Shown here one piece after another: positions 17,877 to 30,914 of a stretch of 64,000 nucleotides of DNA. The notes under the pieces were generated by a model. It saw nothing but the letters and a program-made list of their open reading frames with translations. It was not told the DNA's origin and did no database searches. Both the position numbers and the translations under genes were made by a program. Source of the DNA: Coprobacter tertius (lineage in GTDB: Bacteria; Bacteroidota; Bacteroidia; Bacteroidales; Coprobacteraceae). Where the stretch lies: the NCBI RefSeq assembly GCF_024330105.1, contig NZ_JANDHW010000007.1:62001-126000 (forward strand). The letters are read 5' to 3'. The first letter of the stretch is position 1. Each line of letters opens with the position of its first letter.

Positions 17877-18242
17877 TTAATCCTCCGTGTCTTTTTTTAG
17901 AAAAAGATCTGCTAAAAAACGCACAATTGGATTGATAATAAGAGATTTACGAAATGAAAAAACTATTGCCAAAATCAAAAGAAAGATGCAACCTATTATA
18001 GTAAAGCTCATTGCAATTCCACCAACGTAAGGAGCCAGCACATATGCCAACGCAAACAGTAAGTAAAATAAAGCTCCGGTACCTAAAACAATAAGTAGTG
18101 TCAGCAATAAGAATGAAGAAATCAAAATCGTAAGTTTCTCCACTCCTTCTATTTTTAGCATATCTCGTTGCAAGAACAAATATGTTTTTACCTCTTCAAT
18201 CAATTGATGCAACTGATTCTTGGATGTTTCGGGTTCGGACAT
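17877..18242 (-). CDS. Phage-holin-like (holin-X/DUF1469) membrane protein
   Basis: A 121-residue membrane protein with two strong hydrophobic segments (about 44-68 and 73-101), separated by a short turn and preceded by an amphipathic helical N-terminus (HQLIEEVKTYLFLQRDML). This architecture matches the Actinobacterial holin-X family, which despite its name is widespread in non-phage contexts. No phage genes are nearby. It forms a probable operon with the upstream YtxH gene and the downstream small basic protein. Confidence 0.8.
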   Translation of the reverse strand: MSEPETSKNQLHQLIEEVKTYLFLQRDMLKIEGVEKLTILISSFLLLTLLIVLGTGALFYLLFALAYVLAPYVGGIAMSFTIIGCIFLLILAIVFSFRKSLIINPIVRFLADLFLKKDTED

Positions 18243-18270
18243 GTCTTCTAATTTTAATAATACAAAGCAA

Positions 18271-18305
18271 TTATTGCCGCTCTATCGATAGGACGGCGGC
18301 AATAA
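18271..18305 (-). terminator. Hairpin between the YtxH gene and the holin-X-like gene
   Basis: A perfect 10-bp stem (TTATTGCCGC paired with GCGGCAATAA) with a 15-base loop that itself contains TATCGATA. It lies 12 bases after the YtxH stop. The minus-strand tail after it is only moderately T-rich, so it may attenuate or stabilise the message rather than end it. Confidence 0.5.
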
Positions 18306-18317
18306 CTGTGTTACATT

Positions 18318-18527
18318 TCATTCTGCAGTCCCGGGTTTCAATTCTTCTGTAATCTGATCAACCAGATCACTCATGTCTTGATGACTCAGTTTAATACCTT
18401 TTTCACGTAAAAGTTTATTAATACGATTACGCGTATCAACACCTTTTTCAGGAGCAAAAAGTACTCCTAGTGCAGCACCGACTGCGGCACCACCTAAAAA
18501 TGCAAATAAAACCGATAAATTTTTCAT
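18318..18527 (-). CDS. YtxH domain-containing protein
   Basis: A small 69-residue protein: one N-terminal transmembrane helix rich in glycine and alanine (FLGGAAVGAALGVLFAP), the family hallmark LFAPEKG, and a charged helical tail (about 28-69). YtxH-type proteins are associated with general stress and envelope functions, although the mechanism is unknown. The frame is open from 18578, but MKNLSVLFAF at 18527 gives the standard family start directly before the membrane helix. It is first in a three-gene leftward cassette. Confidence 0.82.
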   Translation of the reverse strand: MKNLSVLFAFLGGAAVGAALGVLFAPEKGVDTRNRINKLLREKGIKLSHQDMSDLVDQITEELKPGTAE

Positions 18528-18726
18528 GTCTTCAGTTTTTAGTGTTATTACAAATATAACATAAAAACATGTGATCATACCCTCTTTGTTCGGAAAATAC
18601 CTCTTTTTTGAATAATTTTTACATCTCGTTTCTGTAAAAAAAACAACAAGAGGAAAATAGATAAAATTATACGTAATATAGACTAAAAGAGAGTTTACAT
18701 AAGACCGTATAAAATAGTAAAAGTGT

Positions 18727-18734
18727 TATCTTTG
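18727..18734 (+). promoter_or_regulatory. -7 element for uvrA
   Basis: TATCTTTG, a match to TAnnTTTG, 23 bases before the uvrA ATG, which would give a very short leader. A -33 element at the usual spacing was not clear. Confidence 0.5.
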
Positions 18735-18756
18735 TGGTCCAAAATAAAAAACAGAT

Positions 18757-21546
18757 ATGCCAGAAAATAATATATTTATAAAAGGTGCCAGAGTAAATAA
18801 TCTGAAAAATATTGATATCGAAATTCCTCGAAACAAACTGGTTGTTATTACAGGGTTGTCAGGATCGGGAAAATCATCATTAGCTTTCGATACCTTATAC
18901 GCCGAAGGTCAACGACGGTATGTAGAAAGTTTATCGGCATATGCACGTCAATTTCTGGGACGAATGAGTAAACCCGAATGTGATTTTATTAAAGGTATTC
19001 CTCCTGCAATCGCTATCGAACAAAAGGTAAATACGAGAAATCCAAGATCTACAGTAGGCACTTCAACCGAAATTTATGATTATCTACGGCTGTTATATTC
19101 ACGTATCGGGAAAACAATATCTCCGATATCGGGCCAAGAAGTAAAAAAACATCAGGTAGAAGATGTGATTCGCTGTATGCAATCATACCCGGATAACACC
19201 CGCTTTACAATTCTTACTGCTCTGCATATTCCTGAAGGTCGTTCTTTAAAAGCACATCTCGATATATTAATGAAAGAAGGATATAATCGGATAGAGTTTA
19301 ACAACGAAATTATACGTATCGAATCTCTCGACGAGAAAAAAAATTCTTTTAGACCGGAAGAAATACGCCTTTTAATCGATAGAATGAGTAGTTCTTCATC
19401 TAAAGAGACTATAAGCCGATTGGCTGATTCGATTGAAACTGCTTTTTTTGAGGGAAATGATGAATGTATTCTTAAATTTTATACAGAGGATGGCGTTAAA
19501 GAGCATTTTTTTTCGAAACGTTTCGAAGCCGACGGTATTATTTTCGAAGAGCCGAATGATTTGATGTTCAGTTTCAATAGTCCTATCGGAGCCTGTCCTA
19601 CTTGCGAAGGATTCGGGAAAGTCATAGGAATAGACGAAGATTTGGTTGTCCCCAATAAAGCTCTTTCTGTATTCGAAGACGCAGTAGTTTGTTGGAAAGG
19701 TGAAAAAATGAGTGAATGGAAAAAGAAACTTATCAAAGTATCGGAAAAAATAGGATTTCCAATACATCGTCCTTATTACCAACTAACCGAAAAAGAAAAA
19801 GATTTGCTTTGGCATGGGAATCACGATTTCGAAGGAATAGACGGTTTCTTCAAAATGCTCGGAGAAAATCAATATAAAATACAATACAGAGTAATGCTTG
19901 CCAGATATCGTGGCAAAACAATTTGCCCTGTATGTAAAGGAGGTCGATTAAAGCCTCAGGCACAGTATGTAAAAATCGGTGGTAAATCGATCTCTGAATT
20001 AGTACAACTACCCATATCGGATTTAAAATCGTTTTTTGAATCATTGCAACTCGGTGAATATGATGCCGCAATTGCAAAAAGATTATTAACGGAGATAAAC
20101 AGTCGTATTAGCTTTTTACTTGATGTTGGGCTCGGATATCTTACGTTAAACAGACTTTCCTCGTCTCTTTCGGGAGGTGAAAGCCAGCGTATAAACTTAG
20201 CCACGTCTTTAGGAAGCAGTCTCGTCGGTTCGCTATATATACTCGATGAACCCAGTATAGGACTGCATTCGCGAGATACGAATCTTCTTATAAATGTACT
20301 TCGAAAATTACAAGAGTTAGGAAACACGGTTATCGTAGTAGAGCATGATGAAGATATCATAAAAGCAGCAGATTATATTATCGATATCGGTCCTCTTGCA
20401 GGACGTCTCGGTGGTGAAGTCGTTTATCAGGGTGATCTTTCCCATTTAAAAAAGGCTTCTGGAAGCTATACCGTAAAATATCTCACCGGCGAAGAACAAA
20501 TTGATGTACCGGAATATCGACGTCCGTGGAATCGGAGTATAACGGTAGAAGGAGCCGCACATAATAACTTGAAAGGAATCGATGTCACATTCCCGCTAAA
20601 TGTTGTTACGGTAGTTACTGGCGTTAGCGGATCGGGAAAATCTTCCCTTGTAAGAGACGTTCTTTACCGAGCGCTCGTAAGACATTATGATGAAAGCAGT
20701 GAATTGCCAGGTACATTCAATAAACTATCAGGGGATATAGATTCAATGCAACACATCGAGTTTATCGATCAGAATCCTATCGGTAAATCATCTCGTTCTA
20801 ATCCGGCAACATACCTCAAAGCCTATGACGAAATTCGTAAATTATTTGCCGAACAACAATCGGCGAAACAGATGGGATTTAACCCGGCATTTTTTTCTTT
20901 CAATGTAGAAGGCGGACGTTGTGAAGAATGTAAAGGAGAAGGAACGATAACTGTCGAAATGCAGTTTATGGCCGATATAACACTCGAATGCGAAAGTTGT
21001 CATGGGAAACGTTTCAAACAGGAGATTCTTGAAATAGAATATCGAGGTAAAAATATAAACGATGTACTCGATATGACGATTAATCAAGCAATCGAATTTT
21101 TCTCAGAGCAGCCTGGAAGTACTGAAAAAAAGATTATAAAACGGTTGCAACCATTACAAGACGTCGGACTCGGATATATAAAATTAGGACAATCCTCTTC
21201 CACTCTTTCCGGAGGTGAAAATCAACGGGTAAAATTGGCATATTTCCTTAGTAACGAAAAACAGGAACCTACTATTTTCATATTCGACGAACCCACTACC
21301 GGATTGCATTTCCATGACATAAAAACTCTGTTAAAGGCTTTCAATGCCCTTATCGATAAAGGCCATACGGTTATCATTATCGAACATAATATGGATGTAA
21401 TAAAATGTGCGGACTATATTATCGATATGGGACCTGAGGGAGGAAATTGTGGTGGATATTTGGTATGTTCTGGAACCCCTGAGGAAGTTGCCAAGTGTAC
21501 AGAGTCTTACACAGGTGAGTATTTAAAAGATAAGTTGAAAAAATAA
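18757..21546 (+). CDS. uvrA: Excinuclease ABC subunit A
   Basis: UvrA is the damage-recognition ATPase of nucleotide excision repair and loads UvrB. The 929 residues contain two ABC ATPase halves: Walker [13 protein letters not shown] near residue 35 with signature LSGGESQRI, and a second Walker [12 protein letters not shown] with signature LSGGENQRV near the C-terminus. Cysteine-rich zinc modules are at [17 protein letters not shown] and the CEECKGEG...CESCHGKR pair. The UvrB-binding insert (about 130-245) is present. Full length, single gene unit with a -7 promoter element just upstream. Confidence 0.96.
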   Translation: MPENNIFIKGARVNNLKNIDIEIPRNKLVVITGLSGSGKSSLAFDTLYAEGQRRYVESLSAYARQFLGRMSKPECDFIKGIPPAIAIEQKVNTRNPRSTVGTSTEIYDYLRLLYSRIGKTISPISGQEVKKHQVEDVIRCMQSYPDNTRFTILTALHIPEGRSLKAHLDILMKEGYNRIEFNNEIIRIESLDEKKNSFRPEEIRLLIDRMSSSSSKETISRLADSIETAFFEGNDECILKFYTEDGVKEHFFSKRFEADGIIFEEPNDLMFSFNSPIGACPTCEGFGKVIGIDEDLVVPNKALSVFEDAVVCWKGEKMSEWKKKLIKVSEKIGFPIHRPYYQLTEKEKDLLWHGNHDFEGIDGFFKMLGENQYKIQYRVMLARYRGKTICPVCKGGRLKPQAQYVKIGGKSISELVQLPISDLKSFFESLQLGEYDAAIAKRLLTEINSRISFLLDVGLGYLTLNRLSSSLSGGESQRINLATSLGSSLVGSLYILDEPSIGLHSRDTNLLINVLRKLQELGNTVIVVEHDEDIIKAADYIIDIGPLAGRLGGEVVYQGDLSHLKKASGSYTVKYLTGEEQIDVPEYRRPWNRSITVEGAAHNNLKGIDVTFPLNVVTVVTGVSGSGKSSLVRDVLYRALVRHYDESSELPGTFNKLSGDIDSMQHIEFIDQNPIGKSSRSNPATYLKAYDEIRKLFAEQQSAKQMGFNPAFFSFNVEGGRCEECKGEGTITVEMQFMADITLECESCHGKRFKQEILEIEYRGKNINDVLDMTINQAIEFFSEQPGSTEKKIIKRLQPLQDVGLGYIKLGQSSSTLSGGENQRVKLAYFLSNEKQEPTIFIFDEPTTGLHFHDIKTLLKAFNALIDKGHTVIIIEHNMDVIKCADYIIDMGPEGGNCGGYLVCSGTPEEVAKCTESYTGEYLKDKLKK

Positions 21547-21727
21547 TATTTCTGTGGACTTTAGCTACTTCTATATATCTTTCTATCGAGCTCAAATGTT
21601 TCGTAAATATCAGAGTTCGATTTTTTCAATATTTGTCCTCTTATCCTGTTTATTCTTCCCTTCCGTATAAGATGTAATAAAAAAACCAACTATATACTTT
21701 GATGTACTAAACTGATTAAGCCGATAA

Positions 21728-22285
21728 TTATGACTTTACAAACAATTTACCAATGACCTTAATACTGTCATCATCGAGTATATTATTTAAGCATTTAGGA
21801 CATAAAAATAATTCTGTTTGCAAAAACAATTCACAATCAGCTTGTTCTACACTGGCAGAGTAATTACAATTTGGACACTCAAGGGTTAGAAGTCCTTTTA
21901 TCATATCGAAAAATGGGTTGTCTTTTCGTTCTCCTTTGGCTGTATATTCGAGCGAAAAAACCATTGCCAAAGTCCTCCGAAAATCTTTTAATATTTTTCG
22001 GTTAATAGATTGATCATTTTCAATAAAACTAAAAATTAGTTTATCTATTATTGCAGTCGCATAAGTTAGTAGATTCGGAATTATTGAGTAATACTGACGG
22101 TAGTATATTTCTAAGTCATTTTCAGTTGAGAAAATAAAATTAAAATTCTGGTTTTCAGTTTTGTAGTTTTTATCTCTGGTTACAATATGCAAAGCATGAT
22201 TTGAGCGACCATTAATGCCATAGTTACAACTTTTATCATATCTTATTTCGTTAATGAAATCTGCATTGAACAAGGGATTATTCAA
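21728..22285 (-). CDS. C-terminal fragment of a frameshifted zinc-ribbon hypothetical protein
   Basis: 185 residues from a TTG codon, but the same frame stays open upstream into the preceding gene (reading KLNIISKAIKGLNNP), so the apparent start is an artefact of a frameshift. The body is helical, and the C-terminus has a zinc-ribbon-like pair of CxxC motifs (CPNC at about 136-139 and CPKC at about 158-161). I do not recognise the family. With the upstream fragment it would form a single protein of about 360 residues. Function unknown; the setting between uvrA and DUF4293, next to another degraded gene, suggests an accessory gene. Confidence 0.6.
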   Translation of the reverse strand: MNNPLFNADFINEIRYDKSCNYGINGRSNHALHIVTRDKNYKTENQNFNFIFSTENDLEIYYRQYYSIIPNLLTYATAIIDKLIFSFIENDQSINRKILKDFRRTLAMVFSLEYTAKGERKDNPFFDMIKGLLTLECPNCNYSASVEQADCELFLQTELFLCPKCLNNILDDDSIKVIGKLFVKS

Positions 22286-22311
22286 TCCCTTTATTGCTTT
22301 GGAAATGATAT

Positions 22312-22815
22312 TTAATTTGTTGATATTTCTATTCTTGGATCATATTCTTCGGGAACGCCAGAATGAAAAAATTTATTAATAAATCCCTTTCTATCAACAA
22401 GTAACTGTTCTAAAATAAGCAATTCATCAGTGAAAGGTTTACGTAATAAGGCATATGCAACTGTCATTTTACCTCTTTTAGCACAGAATAAAGATTCAAA
22501 TATAAAGTTAAGCATGTCAAACACTAATGCTGTTATAAGATGCTTAGATAATACTATTTCAAGTTCATTTTGTTTACCTGTATTATTAAGCCAATCAAGA
22601 ATATGGGTACCTTGCTCTTTTATGGAGTTCAAACTATCTAATTCTTTTTTATCTTTAAACGAAAATCCTGTTACAAATAACTCTTTATAAAGTTCATCTG
22701 TGTAAATTTCAGATAGTTGGTCATATAATATTGCGCACAAATTGTGGATTTTATGATACTCTTTTGGTAACTTTACATCCTCATCTTTAGAAATCTCTAT
22801 ATATACTTCTGACAT
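22312..22815 (-). CDS. N-terminal fragment of a frameshifted hypothetical protein
   Basis: 167 residues, ATG start, ending with a stop inside an A/T-rich run (about 22312-22322). Removing one reading-frame step there (equivalent to one lost base) joins it in frame to the 185-residue downstream fragment. The sequence is helical; the segment AKRGKMTVAYALLRKPFTDELLILEQLL resembles the helical core of DUF5677-like proteins, but this is weak. Whether the break is a true mutation or a sequencing error cannot be told from the sequence. Preceded by the terminator of the neighbouring decayed gene. Confidence 0.6.
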   Translation of the reverse strand: MSEVYIEISKDEDVKLPKEYHKIHNLCAILYDQLSEIYTDELYKELFVTGFSFKDKKELDSLNSIKEQGTHILDWLNNTGKQNELEIVLSKHLITALVFDMLNFIFESLFCAKRGKMTVAYALLRKPFTDELLILEQLLVDRKGFINKFFHSGVPEEYDPRIEISTN

Positions 22816-22847
22816 AAAACGTGATTTTTTTTAAAGGTAATAAAAAT

Positions 22848-22881
22848 ACGGCTAAAGTATCCTGCCCTTTACTTTAGCCGT
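22848..22881 (-). terminator. Hairpin terminator after the decayed secreted-protein gene
   Basis: A perfect 12-bp stem (ACGGCTAAAGTA paired with TACTTTAGCCGT) with a 10-base loop, 5 bases past the stop of the leftward remnant, followed on the minus strand by ATTTTTATT. A good intrinsic terminator that separates the two degraded genes. Confidence 0.65.
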
Positions 22882-22885
22882 TGTG

Positions 22886-23447
22886 CTACATATACAGTAA
22901 GGATTTATTACCAATCAAAGGAAATCGGAACATCGGCATTGTGGCAATAATAGACGGTAATTCAATGCTACTGTCAAATTCAAATGTTCTATTACCGTTG
23001 TTTATCTCTGTAATCGATATGGATTTTGAGCTCGGATTACTTGTTAGTTTTCCATGAAATCCGTTGTTCGTTTGATAGTCGCAGGATTTGAGAATACCAT
23101 TAACCACTTTGCCTGTATAGGTTATACCTTTGTATTCAATCTTGAAATTACCAGTCAGAAAACCTTTATAAATATCGAGGTTATATGAATCTTTGAGTTT
23201 CATCGCATTCCCGAATGTCGAAACCATACGAAACACTTTCTATAGGGCCCGTTGCCTTCACATTTGAAAAATCCCAAACACAACCCTCTCCCGTTGAATC
23301 GCCCGAATGATAAGTAATACGATTCCATTTTAGAACATCACCTACCCTGGGTTGATTATACTGGCAAGTCAGGCATTATTGCCCCGATAAAATTGAACTG
23401 GATAATAAAAAAAGAAAAATTAAGATATTGCGAAATTTTATATACAT
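22886..23447 (-). pseudogene. Decayed secreted-protein gene (nonsense codon plus frame change)
   Basis: Reading leftwards from ATG at 23447 gives a clean signal peptide (MYIKFRNILIFLFLL, then SSSILSGQ), a TAA at 23376-23378, and then an open continuation in the same frame with a GDVLKWNRITYHSGDS-like segment and the WDFS motif known to me from Bacteroidota secreted hypotheticals. That frame stops at 23181-23183. The rest of the protein continues in another frame as a 116-residue stretch (from about 23236 to 22886) containing DSYNLDIYKGFLTGNF. At least one nonsense change and one frame change (or internal deletion) are therefore needed to explain it. The family is not named here and its function is unknown. 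Confidence 0.6.
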
Positions 23448-23558
23448 TTCACACATATATTAATAACACACTAAAAAATAAGGTCATAAAACAACTGCAA
23501 GTTTAATTAGTATATCTTTTTTTACCAAATATTTATTGCTATAACTTTCACAAAAAAT

Positions 23559-23600
23559 AAAATAGCCTGTCCGATTTTCTATTAACAGACAGGCTATTTT
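23559..23600 (-). terminator. Hairpin terminator after the DUF4293 gene
   Basis: A 13-bp stem (AAAATAGCCTGTC-type arm paired with GACAGGCTATTTT) and 16-base loop directly after the stop of the leftward DUF4293 gene, followed on the minus strand by a T-rich stretch. Confidence 0.7.
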
Positions 23601-23615
23601 TATGAATTTGCTTTA

Positions 23616-24077
23616 TTACCGAATGCGATCAGCAGAACGTACCAGCATTTCATCCTGTTTGATCTTACGACGAGCGATATAACAAAGTATCAAAGCTACG
23701 ATAGGCATTGTCAAAGCCGCATCTAAAGTAGGATTTGCTATTTGAAAATCTTTTTGAATCAACCACCAAAAAGAAAAGAAAACAATATAAAAAGCGAAAA
23801 TCAATAACTGGACAAACGTACAGCATTTCATTTGAAGTGTTCGTTTTTTATACATGAATATAGCTAAAAACGACAGAATAGCTGATAATGCAGCCAATGC
23901 AGCCAACGGCCAAGTCTGTAATACCATTTTCGAAGGAATTCCCATCGAAACAACCCCATAAGGCAGGAATTCATAAGAAGCATCTATCGTATTAAATGAT
24001 GTTAGCGGCATAAATATAACAGTAGCCATTAATAAAGCTACCAATAATAAATAAAAGGATTGAATACGTTGTATCAT
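23616..24077 (-). CDS. DUF4293 family membrane protein
   Basis: A 153-residue inner-membrane protein with four hydrophobic segments (about 7-27, 50-74, 84-107 and 122-136) and the characteristic opening MIQRIQSFYLLLVALL. DUF4293 proteins are Bacteroidota-specific and of unknown function. It stands alone, ending at a good hairpin terminator and preceded by a 317-base noncoding gap. Confidence 0.9.
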   Translation of the reverse strand: MIQRIQSFYLLLVALLMATVIFMPLTSFNTIDASYEFLPYGVVSMGIPSKMVLQTWPLAALAALSAILSFLAIFMYKKRTLQMKCCTFVQLLIFAFYIVFFSFWWLIQKDFQIANPTLDAALTMPIVALILCYIARRKIKQDEMLVRSADRIR

Positions 24078-24394
24078 ATTACAAAATCATATTTTTGAGT
24101 GAGTACTTAAGTTTACTTGAAGATAAAACTAAAATGCCGTAATAAAAGTTTAGATGATATTCTCTTTTTCAATGCAAATTCAATAATACGTATCATTGCA
24201 CATAATTAAGCTTCATAATGTTTTTGAATGTACTATTTTCATAAATCCACTTTTATTTGTAACATTATTTTTAGTCGCCTGTTCTAAATATATTTATCTC
24301 TATGAAACAAATTGATTTCATTTAAAATTTTCGCAGCATAATATAAAAGATATACCGTAAAAACATTATTTTATATTATAAGAAAATATATTGT
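24078..24394. other. Noncoding gap between dapA and DUF4293
   Basis: 317 bases, very AT-rich, without a convincing ORF, RNA gene or hairpin. It holds the 3' region of dapA and the promoter region of the DUF4293 gene, but I found no TAnnTTTG element with good spacing. Confidence 0.5.
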
Positions 24395-25288
24395 TTAACA
24401 AACAATGTTCAACTGATTTAGCACCTCTCTTATTTTTTCGAATGTCGTTATACGTGTGGGAACCAAAGGTAAACGAAGGCGATTATGTATATACCCCATA
24501 GCATGCAATATGCTTTTAACCCCTGCCGGATTTCCATCTACAAATAAAAGTTCGAATAATTCAGTAAAGCGATGATGTATCTGCAGAGCATTATCATAAT
24601 CCCCGTTAAGAGCCAGACGTACCATACGACTGAATTCTTTCGGGAATGCATTTCCGATAACAGAAATAACTCCGACCGCTCCCAAAGTAATTAAAGGAAA
24701 AGTAATACCATCGTCTCCTGAAATCACCATAAAATCCTTCGGTTTATTTTTAATAATATCATCCATTTGGGTAATATTACCCGAAGCCTCTTTTATGGCT
24801 ACGATATTAGAAAATTCACGAGCTAACCTCAAAGTGGTTTCTGCAGTCATGTTTACACCTGTACGACCTGGAACATTATAAAGAATAACAGGCAATTTAG
24901 TTGCAGATGCAATTGCACAGTAATGCTGATATATCCCTTCTTGCGAAGGTTTATTATAATAAGGAACAACAGACAAAATAGCATCTACACCCGTAAAGTC
25001 CTTTTTCAGCAATACATCTACAATACCACGTGTATTATTACCACCCAATCCCATAACAACCGGCACACGACCTTTAACCCGCTCGATAACGAACTGAAGA
25101 ATCCGGTCTTTTTCATCATCGGACAATGTCGGAGTTTCAGCAGTAGTTCCCAATACTACCAAATAATCGATACCATTTTTTATCTGATATTCAAGAAGTT
25201 TCGACAAAGCTTCAAAATCGACCGTTTCGTCATCATTGAAAGGGGTGATTAACGCTACACCCACTCCTTTTAAATTTATTTGTGCCAT
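24395..25288 (-). CDS. dapA: 4-hydroxy-tetrahydrodipicolinate synthase
   Basis: DapA condenses pyruvate with aspartate semialdehyde, the first committed step to lysine and diaminopimelate. The 297-residue TIM-barrel protein has the GTTAET substrate motif, the catalytic tyrosine in YNVPGRTG, and the Schiff-base lysine in IVAIKEASG. Length is normal. It is the last gene of a leftward group ligA-DUF6913-dapA, with a 42-base gap to the gene before it. Confidence 0.96.
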   Translation of the reverse strand: MAQINLKGVGVALITPFNDDETVDFEALSKLLEYQIKNGIDYLVVLGTTAETPTLSDDEKDRILQFVIERVKGRVPVVMGLGGNNTRGIVDVLLKKDFTGVDAILSVVPYYNKPSQEGIYQHYCAIASATKLPVILYNVPGRTGVNMTAETTLRLAREFSNIVAIKEASGNITQMDDIIKNKPKDFMVISGDDGITFPLITLGAVGVISVIGNAFPKEFSRMVRLALNGDYDNALQIHHRFTELFELLFVDGNPAGVKSILHAMGYIHNRLRLPLVPTRITTFEKIREVLNQLNIVC

Positions 25289-25330
25289 AAAGTTGTTTAG
25301 TTCAAAATGTCTGATTTAGCGACTTCAAAA

Positions 25331-28661
<3,331 letters not shown>

Positions 28662-28667
28662 AAAGTG

Positions 28668-29372
28668 TTAAATAGCTATATCGGTAAATATGGTAGCATC
28701 TTCGGCTGCACGCACAATATACTGTACCGGAATATAAGTTGTCTTTTCTCCGCCTTTGACCAAACCTTCGATGATCCATTTCTTATGTTCTCCGAATATC
28801 GGTACAAAAATAGGACATCGGCATAATATCTGAGGGCCTGTCATCGTTATACGTGCCTGTCCACTTAATGGATGATGAGAAACCGCATAATTGTCTTTTG
28901 CGGTCAGTAACGATAAATTATCAGGAAAAATAGAAGCTGTATGTCCATCATCTCCTGCACCCAATATTATCGAATGGAATCTCGGATACTTTTCAACAGG
29001 GGGAACATGATCTCTTACTACTTCTGAATATCGTTCGCTTTCCTCATACGGTTTAGATTCTCCATGAATACGGAAAATCTGTTCGGTAGAAATTTTAAGC
29101 GGATCAAAAAAAAGATCTTTAGCATGTTTATAATTACTCTCATCATCCTTTGGAGATACACAACGTTCATCTACCCAATAGAACCGAACTCTTTTCCAGT
29201 CTATTAATGAACGATATTCATCAGCCCATAATGAAAACATTTTTTTTGCCGTACCTCCACCCGAAACAGCAAGATTAAAATAAGGCTCACCTATAGCCGA
29301 GATAAGCGCTCCCAACTGATCAGTCATACTTCGAAGAGCCTGTTTTGCATCGGCATAATAATACATTTTCAT
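28668..29372 (-). CDS. pgl: 6-phosphogluconolactonase
   Basis: Hydrolyses 6-phosphogluconolactone, the second step of the oxidative pentose phosphate pathway. The 234-residue protein is in the NagB/DevB fold family, with the N-terminal VSGGGTAKKMF motif, the WVDERCVSP motif and GAGDDGHTASIFP near residue 150. It begins 18 bases after the zwf stop and is the last gene of the gnd-zwf-pgl operon, so the three enzymes are co-expressed. Confidence 0.95.
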   Translation of the reverse strand: MKMYYYADAKQALRSMTDQLGALISAIGEPYFNLAVSGGGTAKKMFSLWADEYRSLIDWKRVRFYWVDERCVSPKDDESNYKHAKDLFFDPLKISTEQIFRIHGESKPYEESERYSEVVRDHVPPVEKYPRFHSIILGAGDDGHTASIFPDNLSLLTAKDNYAVSHHPLSGQARITMTGPQILCRCPIFVPIFGEHKKWIIEGLVKGGEKTTYIPVQYIVRAAEDATIFTDIAI

Positions 29373-29390
29373 CTTTTCACCTCCTAATTT

Positions 29391-30914
29391 TTAGTTATCA
29401 GAAACATCACATTTTGTTTTATTCCCAGAATCGAAAATCTCCGGCCCAATCAAATTTTGCCGGGGTCCGTTACTTCCAGCTTTATAATATAACAAATTTC
29501 TCGTCGGATGTTTCATCCATTCTTTCTCAATAGGATCTATAAATCTCCAGCTTGCTTCGAGAGCGTCACTTCTTGAATATAATGTCGAGTCTCCCAACAT
29601 CGCATCCAATAACAAACGTTCGTATGCATCGGGTAGCTTGTCTTTTTTTAGAGAATCATAATAAAAATCCATACTTACCTGTTTTACTTCGAAACCGGCA
29701 CCTGGTATTTTTAGTCCGAATTTCATAGAAATACTTTCATCCGGTTGCACCCTAATAATCAGTTGATTACAAGAAGAACCAGCACATTGTCCCTTGAAAA
29801 ATTGTTGCGGAGTAGATTTAAAGTGTATGGTAATTTCCGTTCGTTTTTCCTTAAGACGTTTTCCGGTAAATATAAAAAAAGGAATTCCACTCCACCGCCA
29901 ATTATCTATCATATATCGCATTGCCACATAGGTCTCGGTATTTGAGTCGGCGGCCACCTCTTTCTCTTTACGATAACCGACGACTGTCTCTCCCTCAACC
30001 TCTCCATCGGTATATTGCCCCCTAATAACACTATTATGACAATCGTGTGTAGAGAAAGCCCGTAACGATCTGAAAACTTTCGCAATTTCATCCCGAATCG
30101 ATTCCGGATCAAACGAAGCAGGAGGCTCCATTGCGATAAAAGCCATTAATTGCATCAAATGATTTTGTATCATATCCCGCAACGCACCGGCTGTCTCATA
30201 ATATTTACCTCTATTTTCGATACCTAATGTCTCTGAAGATGAGATTTCAACATAATCAATATAATTACGATTCCATAACGGCTCAAAAATACCATTTGAA
30301 AACCTGAGTACCAATATATTTTGTACGGTCTCTTTTCCTAGATAATGATCTATACGATATATTTCTTTTTCATTAAAAATCAATTCTAGTTTTCGATTCA
30401 GTCTTTTGGCTGATTTTAAATCGGTTCCGAATGGCTTTTCGACAATAATTTTTCTCGTTCCCCCATGCAGACTCACATTTAATTTAACAGCTTTCAAAAA
30501 AGGAGGTATAACTTCGTACATCGCCGGTGGAGTAGCCAAATAAAATATTATATTGTCTGGTATATCTTTTTCTTTTTGTAAAGAAACTATCATTTCTTTC
30601 AGTTTCACATATTCTTTACAATTATCAGTATCGAAAGCGACATAATAAATTAATTCCAAAAAAGAACCGAGTTCCTTTGAATTCAAAGAAATATTAGAAG
30701 ATGCAGACAAATAATCCGATTGTTTTCGACGAAATTCTTCGTTACTCATCAGACTTCTGGCAGCTCCCAGTATTATAAATTTCTCAGGTAATAATCTACG
30801 TACATACAATTCGAATAATGCGGGAATCAGCTTTCTCCGGGTAAGATCACCTGAAGCGCCGAAAATGACCAGCATTTGATTTTCTGCCTCTTTCATTTTT
30901 CTTTCTTTAAACAT
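29391..30914 (-). CDS. zwf: Glucose-6-phosphate dehydrogenase
   Basis: Oxidises glucose-6-phosphate to 6-phosphogluconolactone with NADP+ and supplies NADPH. The substrate-binding motif RIDHYLGKETVQN and cofactor motif IFGASGDLTRRK are intact. The frame is open to 30998 but those extra residues lie within gnd; a start at MFKERK (30914) gives 507 residues, the usual size, and overlaps the gnd stop by 8 bases (ATGTTTAA). A second candidate is MKEAENQ at 30896. Both imply coupling to gnd. Confidence 0.94.
   Translation of the reverse strand: MFKERKMKEAENQMLVIFGASGDLTRRKLIPALFELYVRRLLPEKFIILGAARSLMSNEEFRRKQSDYLSASSNISLNSKELGSFLELIYYVAFDTDNCKEYVKLKEMIVSLQKEKDIPDNIIFYLATPPAMYEVIPPFLKAVKLNVSLHGGTRKIIVEKPFGTDLKSAKRLNRKLELIFNEKEIYRIDHYLGKETVQNILVLRFSNGIFEPLWNRNYIDYVEISSSETLGIENRGKYYETAGALRDMIQNHLMQLMAFIAMEPPASFDPESIRDEIAKVFRSLRAFSTHDCHNSVIRGQYTDGEVEGETVVGYRKEKEVAADSNTETYVAMRYMIDNWRWSGIPFFIFTGKRLKEKRTEITIHFKSTPQQFFKGQCAGSSCNQLIIRVQPDESISMKFGLKIPGAGFEVKQVSMDFYYDSLKKDKLPDAYERLLLDAMLGDSTLYSRSDALEASWRFIDPIEKEWMKHPTRNLLYYKAGSNGPRQNLIGPEIFDSGNKTKCDVSDN

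Noticed and set aside
17877-18242. Prophage remnant because of the holin-like protein
   Set aside because: No other phage gene, integrase or attachment site nearby; holin-X family members are common outside phages.
22312-22330. Programmed -1 frameshifting in the zinc-ribbon gene
   Set aside because: No X XXY YYZ slippery heptamer or downstream pseudoknot was recognised at the junction; an indel is more likely.
23376-23378. TAA as a recoded or readthrough codon in the secreted gene
   Set aside because: The same gene also carries a separate frame change, so simple decay explains the data better than programmed readthrough.
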